This document shows positions 1 to 6,164 of a stretch of 64,000 nt of DNA, in pieces. The stretch spans positions 1 to 64,000 of the forward strand of contig JAJPKR010000065.1 in the NCBI GenBank assembly GCA_021323595.1, written 5' to 3'. Source of the stretch: Terriglobia bacterium. GTDB lineage: Bacteria; Acidobacteriota; Terriglobia; Terriglobales; SCQP01. The translations under genes and the position numbers were made by a program. Below the pieces are notes generated by a model. The model did not search any database and was not told the DNA's origin. It saw nothing but the letters and a program-made list of their open reading frames with translations. The stretch's first letter is position 1. The number at the start of each line of letters is the position of its first letter.

Positions 1-339
1 AACGGCGACGTTCGCGCCGCCCAGCTCGACTTGCCAGGTCTTGACGCCGGCCAGGCCTGCCCTGAGCGCCGTCAGATTCGAAGCCGAAACGTCGGCGAGA
101 ACGAGTTCGGCCTGGCGCGATAGCAGATGAGCGGCGAATCCGCTGCCGGGCCCAGCTTCCAGAATTTTTGGGGCAGGCGATCCGCCTAGCAGCTCGCGAA
201 TCCCGGAGTATTGGAACAGAATTTCTTCGCGCAACGGATAGTCGTGGAACGGCGCCTCCTGCCCGCCTTGCAGCCGAAGGCCTGAGCGGAACCGCAGCGT
301 TCGATGCTGGGCTGGCGGGGCGAAGACCGATGCGTTCAT
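1..339 (-). CDS. Class I SAM-dependent methyltransferase, N-terminal part (runs off the window)
   Basis: My translation from the ATG at 339 runs 113 codons to the window edge without a stop. Around residues 54-62 it carries ILEAGPGSG, the glycine-rich motif I of class I SAM-binding folds, followed by the acidic end of strand beta-2 (LVLADVS), which normally contacts the SAM ribose. A GGAG Shine-Dalgarno stands 6 bases before the ATG. The substrate cannot be told because the C-terminal half is missing. A long leader (about 195 bases) separates the start from the nearest good promoter-like sequence on this strand. The reading frame is clear; only the general function is assigned. Confidence 0.7.
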   Translation of the reverse strand, partial: MNASVFAPPAQHRTLRFRSGLRLQGGQEAPFHDYPLREEILFQYSGIRELLGGSPAPKILEAGPGSGFAAHLLSRQAELVLADVSASNLTALRAGLAGVKTWQVELGGANVAV

Positions 340-647
340 CGGAAACTCCGCGACGGTGTGGCAATTTCACTGCCATGCAGCCGCTGCGCCAAGTCATGTT
401 GTGCAAACGAGTTGGCCCCGGGCGGCGGCACGGCGCAGTGAAGCGACGGTCATGTTCTGAGAACTGCGCTTCCTGCGCTGTGAACCCAAGTGCCTACGCA
501 TGAGACCAGGCCAGCTCGGCAGTCCGATTGTAACCGATTGATTATAAAGCATTTAATATGATTTGTCGGCCTTAAAGAATGGTCTCGTCCCCCAGAGGGT
601 GCATGCAAACGGGTGGTGCGGGAACCCGGTGTCCTTATGAGGTGCGC
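340..647. other. Spacer without a convincing gene
   Basis: Between the methyltransferase start and the DAHP synthase stop there are 308 bases. They hold the promoter described at 541-569 and an AT-rich patch. Short ORFs cross the stretch on both strands, but none has a Shine-Dalgarno or a recognisable product. I see no terminator hairpin with a T-run for DAHP synthase here. Confidence 0.5.
541..569 (-). promoter_or_regulatory. Candidate sigma-70-type promoter for the partial methyltransferase
   Basis: Read on the minus strand, CCGACA (569-564) is followed 17 bases later by a perfect TATAAT (546-541). Transcription would start near 534 and leave a 195-base untranslated leader before the ATG at 339. 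The surrounding bases (about 530-560) are clearly AT-rich compared with the rest of the window. Only the -10 hexamer is strong. Confidence 0.4.
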
Positions 648-1763
648 TCACACGACAGAGGACGTAGGCCGCGCAGTTCGGCCCGCCGACGCCACCAAAG
701 TAGGATTCAGAGCCGGCGCAGAATGTTGCCTGCCTAAAGAACGGCCGAGGGCAGCGGCCAAGGGGCGGAGATCAGCCATGATGGCGGCGAATTCGGCGGG
801 AGAGATCGCCTGTTCGCGGTCGGAGATGCTTTCCTCGGGGGCGATGTGCACCTCGACGCAAAGGCCGTCGGCGCCGGCGGCGAGGGCCGCGCGGGAGGCA
901 GAGGCGACCAGGGAGCGGCGGCCGGTGGCGTGACTGGGGTCCACGAAGATGGGCAGATGAGAGAGCTCGTGGATCGCGGCGACGGCGGAGATGTCGAGGG
1001 TGTTGCGGGTGAAGGTTTCGAAGGTGCGGATGCCGCGTTCACAGAGGACGACTTGATCGTTGCCGCGGGCGAGGATGTATTCGGCGGCGGCCAGCCACTC
1101 GGCGAGGGTGGCGCCCGGTCCGCGCTTGAGCAGCACCGGCTTGCGCTGGCCGCCGACGCGCTTGAGGAGGGGGAAATTTTGCATGTTGCGCGCGCCGACT
1201 TGAAGCATGTCGGCATATTCGGCGACGAGCGGCACGTCTTCGGGAGCGAGGACTTCGGTGACGACGGCAAGGCCGGCGGCGGCGCCGGCTTCGGCCAGGA
1301 TTTCCAGGCCGCGCCGGCCGAGGCCTTGGAAGGAATAGGTCGAGGTGCGCGGCTTGAAGGCGCCGCCGCGCAGCAGCCGGGCGCCGGCGGCGGCGGCGGC
1401 ATGGGCGGTGGCGAGGGTCTGTTCGCGGGACTCCACCGAACAGGGGCCGGCGATGACCACGAACTCATCGCCGCCGATCTCCACGCCGCCGATGCGGACG
1501 CGCGTGCCCTCGGGCCGCAACTGGCGGCTGGCAAGCTCGGCGGGCCCGCAGATCACGGCGAGCAGACCGGGGACGCTTTCGGCCAGGAGGCGCGCCTGGC
1601 GCAGCGCCGCCGGCGCCGGCTCCTCTTCTTCGGGGGTTTGCAAGGAAAAGACCGTGCCCGAGAAATAGCTGACCGGCTCGAGCGAAAAGCCCAAGCTTTG
1701 GAATTGGGTGCGCAGCGACTCGAGGCGCGGCGCGGCGGCGCCGGAGCGGAGTTGGATCAGCAT
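648..1763 (-). CDS. aroF: 3-deoxy-7-phosphoheptulonate (DAHP) synthase, class I beta type
   Basis: Condenses phosphoenolpyruvate with erythrose 4-phosphate, the first step of the shikimate pathway to Phe, Tyr and Trp. The 371-residue product has an N-terminal ferredoxin-like regulatory domain (about residues 1-75) and the TIM-barrel hallmarks GPCSVES (106-112), FKPRTS (136-141), VGARNMQNF and VDPSHATG, as in the Thermotoga/Bacillus-type enzymes. I chose ATG 1763 because AGGGGGAAAC lies just before it. The frame extends to a TTG at 1787, which overlaps the upstream terminator T-tract and is unlikely to be used. Expression is probably set by the leader peptide and attenuator at 1786-1912. The neighbouring leu genes are divergent. 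The tail after about residue 345 (LGRSLGRQ onward) looks non-conserved. Confidence 0.95.
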   Translation of the reverse strand: MLIQLRSGAAAPRLESLRTQFQSLGFSLEPVSYFSGTVFSLQTPEEEEPAPAALRQARLLAESVPGLLAVICGPAELASRQLRPEGTRVRIGGVEIGGDEFVVIAGPCSVESREQTLATAHAAAAAGARLLRGGAFKPRTSTYSFQGLGRRGLEILAEAGAAAGLAVVTEVLAPEDVPLVAEYADMLQVGARNMQNFPLLKRVGGQRKPVLLKRGPGATLAEWLAAAEYILARGNDQVVLCERGIRTFETFTRNTLDISAVAAIHELSHLPIFVDPSHATGRRSLVASASRAALAAGADGLCVEVHIAPEESISDREQAISPAEFAAIMADLRPLAAALGRSLGRQHSAPALNPTLVASAGRTARPTSSVV

Positions 1764-1785
1764 GTTTCCCCCTGATTCATGGCCC

Positions 1786-1824
1786 AAAAAGCAAAAGGCC
1801 CGCTGAACTTTCGTTCAGCGGGCC
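1786..1824 (-). terminator. Intrinsic terminator acting as attenuator in the aroF leader
   Basis: On the minus strand GGCCCGCTGAAC (1824-1813), a GAAA tetraloop and GTTCAGCGGGCC (1808-1797) form a perfect 12-bp stem. TTTT (1796-1793), GC and TTTTT (1790-1786) follow. It sits 23 bases before the aroF start, after the leader peptide stop, so it can end transcription before the gene. A competing antiterminator is possible: leader bases TCAGGCGGG (1873-1865) can pair with CCCGCTGA (1822-1815) of the terminator 5' arm, with one bulged G. The pairing was done by hand. Confidence 0.88.
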
Positions 1825-1849
1825 AGGAAGTCGCGAGCTAGTTAGCTAG

Positions 1850-1912
1850 CTACGACACACCCCTCCCGCCTGACCGGTAATACCAAAAACGGCTGGCCAC
1901 GGAGCGGTGCAT
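1850..1912 (-). CDS. Aromatic-amino-acid leader peptide (Phe-Trp-Tyr-Tyr) of aroF
   Basis: A 20-codon ORF, ATG at 1912 to TAG at 1850, starts MHRSVAS and contains RFWYYR, encoded TTT TGG TAT TAC at 1888-1877. Four consecutive aromatic codons, covering all three end products of the pathway, lie directly upstream of a terminator and then DAHP synthase. This is the layout of trp/phe-type ribosome-mediated attenuation: a ribosome stalled on uncharged Phe, Trp or Tyr tRNA would let the antiterminator form. The promoter -10 ends 10 bases before the ATG, so the transcript should have almost no 5' UTR and no Shine-Dalgarno. Function is inferred from layout; the codons are directly visible. Confidence 0.85.
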   Translation of the reverse strand: MHRSVASRFWYYRSGGRGVS

Positions 1913-1921
1913 CGAAGCGCC

Positions 1922-1950
1922 AGTATAGCCGATCGCCGGAAGGCTGTCTA
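1922..1950 (-). promoter_or_regulatory. Promoter of the aroF leader transcript
   Basis: On the minus strand TAGACA (1950-1945), a 17-base spacer and TATACT (1927-1922) match the sigma-70 consensus at 5/6 and 5/6. A start 6-7 bases after the -10 falls at about 1915-1916, only 3-4 bases before the leader peptide ATG at 1912. Confidence 0.78.
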
Positions 1951-2122
1951 GAACTGCCGGGACAATCGGCTGGGGCACAGGAACCGCCATCGAGCCGGGA
2001 GCCTCCCGTCAGCTTGGTTGAGAATGCTTGGGATGGACCGGGGGCCGAGGGAGCGAGTTCCTCGGAAGTGCTGCTAAACGTTAAAAAGATTTCATGGTTG
2101 ATTGACTGACTCCCATTGACGA

Positions 2123-2160
2123 GCCTGCCGACCGGACGGTAGGCTAGAGGGAAGCAGGAG
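2123..2160 (+). promoter_or_regulatory. Hairpin and Shine-Dalgarno before leuA
   Basis: GCCTGCCG (2123-2130) and CGGTAGGC (2137-2144) form an 8-bp stem (one G-U) around ACCGGA. The CAGGAG ribosome binding site (2155-2160) is 3 bases before the leuA ATG. There is no T-run, no T-box consensus and no leucine-rich leader ORF between 1950 and 2163, so any control of leuA through this hairpin is uncertain. A TTGACG at 2118-2123 overlaps the stem, but no good -10 follows. Confidence 0.35.
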
Positions 2161-2163
2161 CGC

Positions 2164-3363
2164 ATGGCTGAAAGCATCACGATCTTTGACACTACGCTGC
2201 GGGATGGCGAGCAGGCGCCCGGCTTCAGCATGAAGCCGGCGGAGAAGGTGCGGCTGGCGCAGCAGTTGGAGGCGGCGGGGGCGGATGTGATCGAAGCCGG
2301 CTTTCCGATTTGTTCGGAAGGCGACTTCGAAGCGGTGACTGCGGTCGCGCGGGTTTGCCGGCAGGCGAAGGTGGCGGCGCTGGCGCGGGCGGTCGAAGCC
2401 GACATCCGGCGCGCGGGCGACGCCCTGCGGGAGGCGGCGCGGTCGCGGATTCACGTCTTCATCGCGACCAGCGACATTCATCTGCAATACAAGTTGAAGA
2501 AGACGCGCGCGCAGGTGCTGGCCGACACCTTCAGCGCCGTGCGCATGGCGCGCGAGTACACCGAGGACGTGGAGTTCTCGGCCGAGGACGCGACCCGCAC
2601 GGACCTCGAATACTTGATCGAGGTTTTGGAGGCGGCGCTGGAGGCGGGCGCGACCACGCTGAACGTGCCCGATACGGTGGGCTATTGCGTGCCGGCGGAG
2701 TACGCGGCGCTCATCTCGCAGTTGAAGAGCCGCGTGCGCGGCATCGAGAACGCCGCGCTGAGCGTGCACTGCCATAACGACTTGGGCCTGGCGGCGGCGA
2801 ACACGCTGGCGGCGCTGGCGGCGGGCGCGCGGCAGGTGGAGTGCACGGTGAACGGCATCGGCGAGCGGGCCGGCAACGCGGCGCTGGAGGAGATCGTGAT
2901 GGCGCTGCACGTGCGGCGCGACGCGCTGCCGTTTTTCACGAACATCAAGACGGAGATGCTGGTGCCGCTCAGCCAGGCGTTGACCGAGATCACCGGCGTC
3001 GGGGTGCAGCCGAATAAAGCGGTGGTGGGGGCGAACGCGTTCGCGCACGAGGCCGGCATTCACCAGGATGGCGTGCTCAAGTCGCCGCTGACGTACGAGA
3101 TCATGACGCCGCAGTCGGTGGGGTTGCGGCAGGGCCAGTTGGTGCTGGGCAAACATTCGGGCCGGCACGCGCTGCAGAAGCGGCTGGCGATGCTGGGCTA
3201 TAACTTCGAGCGGCGGCAACTGGACGAGATTTACCGCGAGTTCCTGGCGCTGGCGGACCGCAAGAAGACGGTCGAAGACGCGGATTTGCACCGGCTGGCC
3301 GGCGGCGGCGCCTTGCCGCGAGCGGCGGCGGAGGCGCAAGCGCAGCCGGGGGCCCGCTCCTGA
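2164..3363 (+). CDS. leuA: 2-isopropylmalate synthase, short form without the leucine regulatory domain
   Basis: Catalyses acetyl-CoA plus 2-oxoisovalerate to 2-isopropylmalate, the committed step to leucine. The 399-residue product carries [12 protein letters not shown] (9-20), HCHNDLG at about 202 (metal ligands) and HEAGIHQDG at about 295 of the DRE-TIM metallolyase family. Full-length LeuA is around 510-520 residues; here the protein stops shortly after TVEDADLH, where the C-terminal leucine-binding LeuA_dimer domain would begin. No missing segment is found in other frames, because the next gene is a cupin. It may therefore be insensitive to leucine feedback, or be a related short synthase such as a citramalate or homocitrate type. 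Linkage to leuB favours leucine synthesis. CAGGAG lies just upstream of the ATG. Confidence 0.88.
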   Translation: MAESITIFDTTLRDGEQAPGFSMKPAEKVRLAQQLEAAGADVIEAGFPICSEGDFEAVTAVARVCRQAKVAALARAVEADIRRAGDALREAARSRIHVFIATSDIHLQYKLKKTRAQVLADTFSAVRMAREYTEDVEFSAEDATRTDLEYLIEVLEAALEAGATTLNVPDTVGYCVPAEYAALISQLKSRVRGIENAALSVHCHNDLGLAAANTLAALAAGARQVECTVNGIGERAGNAALEEIVMALHVRRDALPFFTNIKTEMLVPLSQALTEITGVGVQPNKAVVGANAFAHEAGIHQDGVLKSPLTYEIMTPQSVGLRQGQLVLGKHSGRHALQKRLAMLGYNFERRQLDEIYREFLALADRKKTVEDADLHRLAGGGALPRAAAEAQAQPGARS

Positions 3364-3382
3364 GGGGCGGCGCGAGGGAATT

Positions 3383-3655
3383 ATGACGGCAGTGGCGAAA
3401 AGAATTCAGACTTTTCAGGGGACGCTGGAGCGCCTGCCTGCGGGCGAGCAGGTCGAGCGCAAGAGCGCGGAGCCATTCATCGCGGCGGTGGTGAGCGGGC
3501 GGGTGCGCCTGCGCCTCGGCGAGGAGACGGTCATGCTGCGGGCCAGCGATGCGGCGGCGGTGCCGGCGCACGCGCGGTACCGGCTCGAGGTGCTTGACGA
3601 TTCCGTGCTCTACCATTACACGGAGCCGGTGGACGAGAGTCTTTGGGGCGTCTAA
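3383..3655 (+). CDS. Small cupin-domain protein
   Basis: A 90-residue protein made almost wholly of one cupin-like beta barrel: PFIAAVVSGRVRLRLGEE, then a proline-flanked turn (AAVPAHARYRLEVLDDSVLYHYTEP). The classical cupin histidine and glutamate metal ligands are not clearly present, so it may be a non-metal or sensor-type cupin. GAGGGAATT precedes the ATG. It sits 19 bases after leuA and 25 bases before leuB, apparently in the same transcript. A role in leucine synthesis is not established. Confidence 0.7.
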   Translation: MTAVAKRIQTFQGTLERLPAGEQVERKSAEPFIAAVVSGRVRLRLGEETVMLRASDAAAVPAHARYRLEVLDDSVLYHYTEPVDESLWGV

Positions 3656-3680
3656 GCCCGGTCCAGCCCAGCGCGAGCGA

Positions 3681-4724
3681 ATGCCCGAAACCATTTGTCT
3701 TTTGCCCGGCGACGGCATCGGGCCGGAAGTCACCGCAGCGGCGGTCGAAGTGCTGGAGGCCGCGGCGCGGCGGCACCGGCTGGCGCTGGCGTTTCAAACC
3801 CAGCTGATCGGCGGGGCGGCGCTGCGGGCGGCCGGCGAGCCGCTGCCGGCGGCGACGCGGCAAGCGGCGCTGGCGGCGCGGGCGGTCCTGCTGGGGGCGG
3901 TGGGCGCGCCGGAGTTCGACGGCGAGCCGCCGGCGCGCAAGCCGGAGACCGGCCTGCTCGGGCTGCGGCGGGCGCTGGGCTGCTTCGCCAATCTGCGGCC
4001 GATGTACCGGCTGCCCGGCGCGGGGAACTCGCCGCTGCGGGAGGAGATCGTAGCCGGGGCGAATTTCGTGGTGGTGCGGGAGCTGACCGGCGGGTTGTAT
4101 TTCGGCGAGCCGCGCGGGTTCGCCGGGGACGCGGCTTTCAACACCATGCGCTAAAGCGAGGGCGAGGTCGAGCGGCTGGGGCGCGTGGCCTTCGCACTGG
4201 CGCGGCAGCGGCGGCGGCGCCTGACCAGCGTGGACAAGGCCAACGTGCTCGAGACCAGCCAACTGTGGCGGCGGGTGATGACTCGACTGGGGCAGGAATA
4301 CCCCGACGTCGAGCTGCGGCACATGTACGTGGATACCTGCGCGATGCAGTTGATCCTGCGGCCGTGCGATTTCGACGTGATCGCCACCGGCAATCTCTTT
4401 GGCGACATCTTGAGCGACGAGGCGGGGGCGCTGGCGGGCTCGCTCGGCATGCTGCCTTCGGCGTCGCTCGGCGGGCGGGTGGACTTGTACGAGCCGGTGC
4501 ACGGCTCGGCGCCGGACATCGCCGGCCAGGGCCGCGCCAACCCGGTGGGCGCGATGCTTTCGGCGGCGCTGCTGCTGCGGCATTCGCTGCAGCAAGAGCA
4601 AGCGGCGGCGGAAGTCGAGGCGGCGGTGCGCGGGGCGCTCGAGGCCGGGCCGCGCACGCGCGACTTGGGCGGCGAGGCCACGACCAGCGAGTTCACCGCC
4701 GCCGTCGTGCGCCGCCTGTCGTAA
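3681..4724 (+). pseudogene. leuB: 3-isopropylmalate dehydrogenase interrupted by an in-frame TAA
   Basis: Oxidative decarboxylation of 3-isopropylmalate in leucine synthesis. Start ATG 3681 gives PETICLLPGDGIGPE and continues as a normal LeuB until FNTMR, followed by TAA at 4152-4154 (codon 158). The same frame then resumes with [22 protein letters not shown] (K186), [15 protein letters not shown] and [12 protein letters not shown] to the normal end at 4724. Family members have a tyrosine at the interrupted position (NTxRYS); it is the catalytic Tyr139 of the Thermus enzyme. A single change (TAC or TAT to TAA) explains everything; length is otherwise normal at 348 codons. Either a true nonsense mutation, a sequencing or assembly error, or readthrough. 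Confidence 0.85.
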
Positions 4725-4922
4725 TCACGGCAACAACGGAATCGGGCAGAGGATCTCTCCGATTCGGCTACGGCGCGCGGCGGCGCAGTTCACGCTCCGC
4801 GTCTCCTTCGAGGAAGATCGTGGCGCGTTCCATGGATGAGATCTGTCCCCACCGGACGATCCTCGGAGATCGCGAGGCGAATCGCAACCAACGGCGCGAG
4901 GAGGAGCGCTCGGTTCTCGCCC
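4725..4922. other. Convergent spacer between leuB and the siroheme gene
   Basis: About 200 bases with no convincing gene and no T-rich terminator. A 21-codon minus-strand ORF (4833-4768, starting MERATIFLEGD) might be a decayed fragment, but it has no Shine-Dalgarno and I do not call it. Confidence 0.4.
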
Positions 4923-6164
4923 CTAGTTCCCGTCTGAGGTATCAAGGGCGCGTTCGGCGCGGGAGAGGACGGCGGTGCGGAGAGCGGGATGGCCGTCGAG
5001 AGAGGGCGCGAGGGCTAGGGCGACGCCGGGGAACCTCGCTTGGGCCTCGGCGACCAAAGCCGGAATGTCGCGGGCGACATGGAGACCGGCGGCGAGGAAA
5101 TAGGGCACGACGGCGGCGCGCGGCTGGCCGGCCGCGGCGGCGGCGGCGACGGCCTCGAGCAGCGAAGGGCGCGCGGGGGGCAAATAGGCAGCGCGGACGA
5201 AGCGGCCGCCGGCGGCCAGTTCGGCGCAGAGGCGCTCGACGCTGGCATGCCAGGCGGGAACGGGCGAGCCGTGGGCGAGCAGAATAATGCCGCCGGGCGC
5301 CGAGCCGGCGGCGGTCGGCGGCGCGGCCGGCGCGGCGCGCCAGCGTTCGCGGCAGGCGACGACATCGCCGACGACGATCAGCGCCGGTGAGCGCAGCCCG
5401 GCCCGGCGGACGCGGGCCGCGATGGCGGCGAGGGTGCCGGTGACGACGCGCTGGCCGGGCAGCGTGCCTTGCGAAATGACGGCGGCGGGCGTTTGCGGCG
5501 GGTAGCCTTCCGCTTGCAGTTGGCGTGCGATCTCGGGCAGGCGTTCGAGTCCCATGAACACCACTTGCGTGGGGCGCGGCGAGGGGCCGGGAGCGGAGCT
5601 TTCGGCGCAGCGGTGGCCGGTGCGGAAGACGACGGCGGAGGCATGGGCGCGATGGGTGAGCGGGATCGCCGCCAGCGCGGGCACGGCCAAGCCGGCGCTG
5701 ATGCCGGGAACGATCTCCCAGGGGATGCCGGCGGCGGCGAGCTGATCGGCTTCTTCGCCGCCGCGGCCGAAGAGAAACGGGTCGCCGCCTTTCAGCCGCA
5801 CGACGCTCGCGCCGCCGCGGGCGCGCGCGATCATCAGCGCCACGAGCTCGGCCTGCGGCAGCGCGTGATGGCGATGGCGCTTGCCGGCATAGACGCGCTC
5901 GCAGCCCGCGGGCGCGTAGTCGAGGATGGCGGGACTGACCAGCTCGTCGTAGAAGACGGCGCCGGCGGCGGCGAGCACCCGCCGCGCTTTGAGCGTCAGG
6001 AGTTCGGGATCGCCGGGACCGGCGCCGACGAGCCAGACCTTGCCGGCGGGGCGTTTCTTGGGGGCGGGGGGCGCGGCGGGGCGGCGGCGGTCTTGAGGCT
6101 TTGCGCCGCGGCGCGCCGCGGTGCCGCGCAAAAGCCGCGCTGCGGGGTCCGACTCTGCGGTCAA
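4923..6164 (-). CDS. Fusion of uroporphyrinogen-III C-methyltransferase (SUMT) and CbiX/SirB-type sirohydrochlorin chelatase
   Basis: A 413-residue bifunctional siroheme enzyme. After a basic Pro/Ala-rich N-terminal tail, residues about 43-285 are a SUMT domain: VGAGPGDPELLTLKA (46 onward), YAGKRHRHH, VVRLKGGDPFLFGRGGEE and VPGISAGLAVPA. After a linker, about 300-413 form a single CbiX-like unit with ILLAHGSPVPAWH and ...GLHVARDIP, the usual histidine metal-chelation sites. It should methylate uroporphyrinogen III to precorrin-2 and insert iron into sirohydrochlorin; the NAD-dependent precorrin-2 dehydrogenase in between is absent here. I chose TTG 6164 because it overlaps the sulfite reductase stop as TTGA and GGAGG lies 4 bases upstream, implying translational coupling. 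The frame is open much further upstream, inside the other gene. Confidence 0.85.
   Translation of the reverse strand: MTAESDPAARLLRGTAARRGAKPQDRRRPAAPPAPKKRPAGKVWLVGAGPGDPELLTLKARRVLAAAGAVFYDELVSPAILDYAPAGCERVYAGKRHRHHALPQAELVALMIARARGGASVVRLKGGDPFLFGRGGEEADQLAAAGIPWEIVPGISAGLAVPALAAIPLTHRAHASAVVFRTGHRCAESSAPGPSPRPTQVVFMGLERLPEIARQLQAEGYPPQTPAAVISQGTLPGQRVVTGTLAAIAARVRRAGLRSPALIVVGDVVACRERWRAAPAAPPTAAGSAPGGIILLAHGSPVPAWHASVERLCAELAAGGRFVRAAYLPPARPSLLEAVAAAAAAGQPRAAVVPYFLAAGLHVARDIPALVAEAQARFPGVALALAPSLDGHPALRTAVLSRAERALDTSDGN

Noticed and set aside
1950-2163. A leucine attenuator or T-box before leuA
   Set aside because: No leucine-rich leader ORF, no T-box consensus and no terminator with a T-run; only a small hairpin.
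4768-4833. A 21-codon minus-strand ORF between leuB and the siroheme gene
   Set aside because: No Shine-Dalgarno, no homology that I recognise, and such ORFs are expected by chance.
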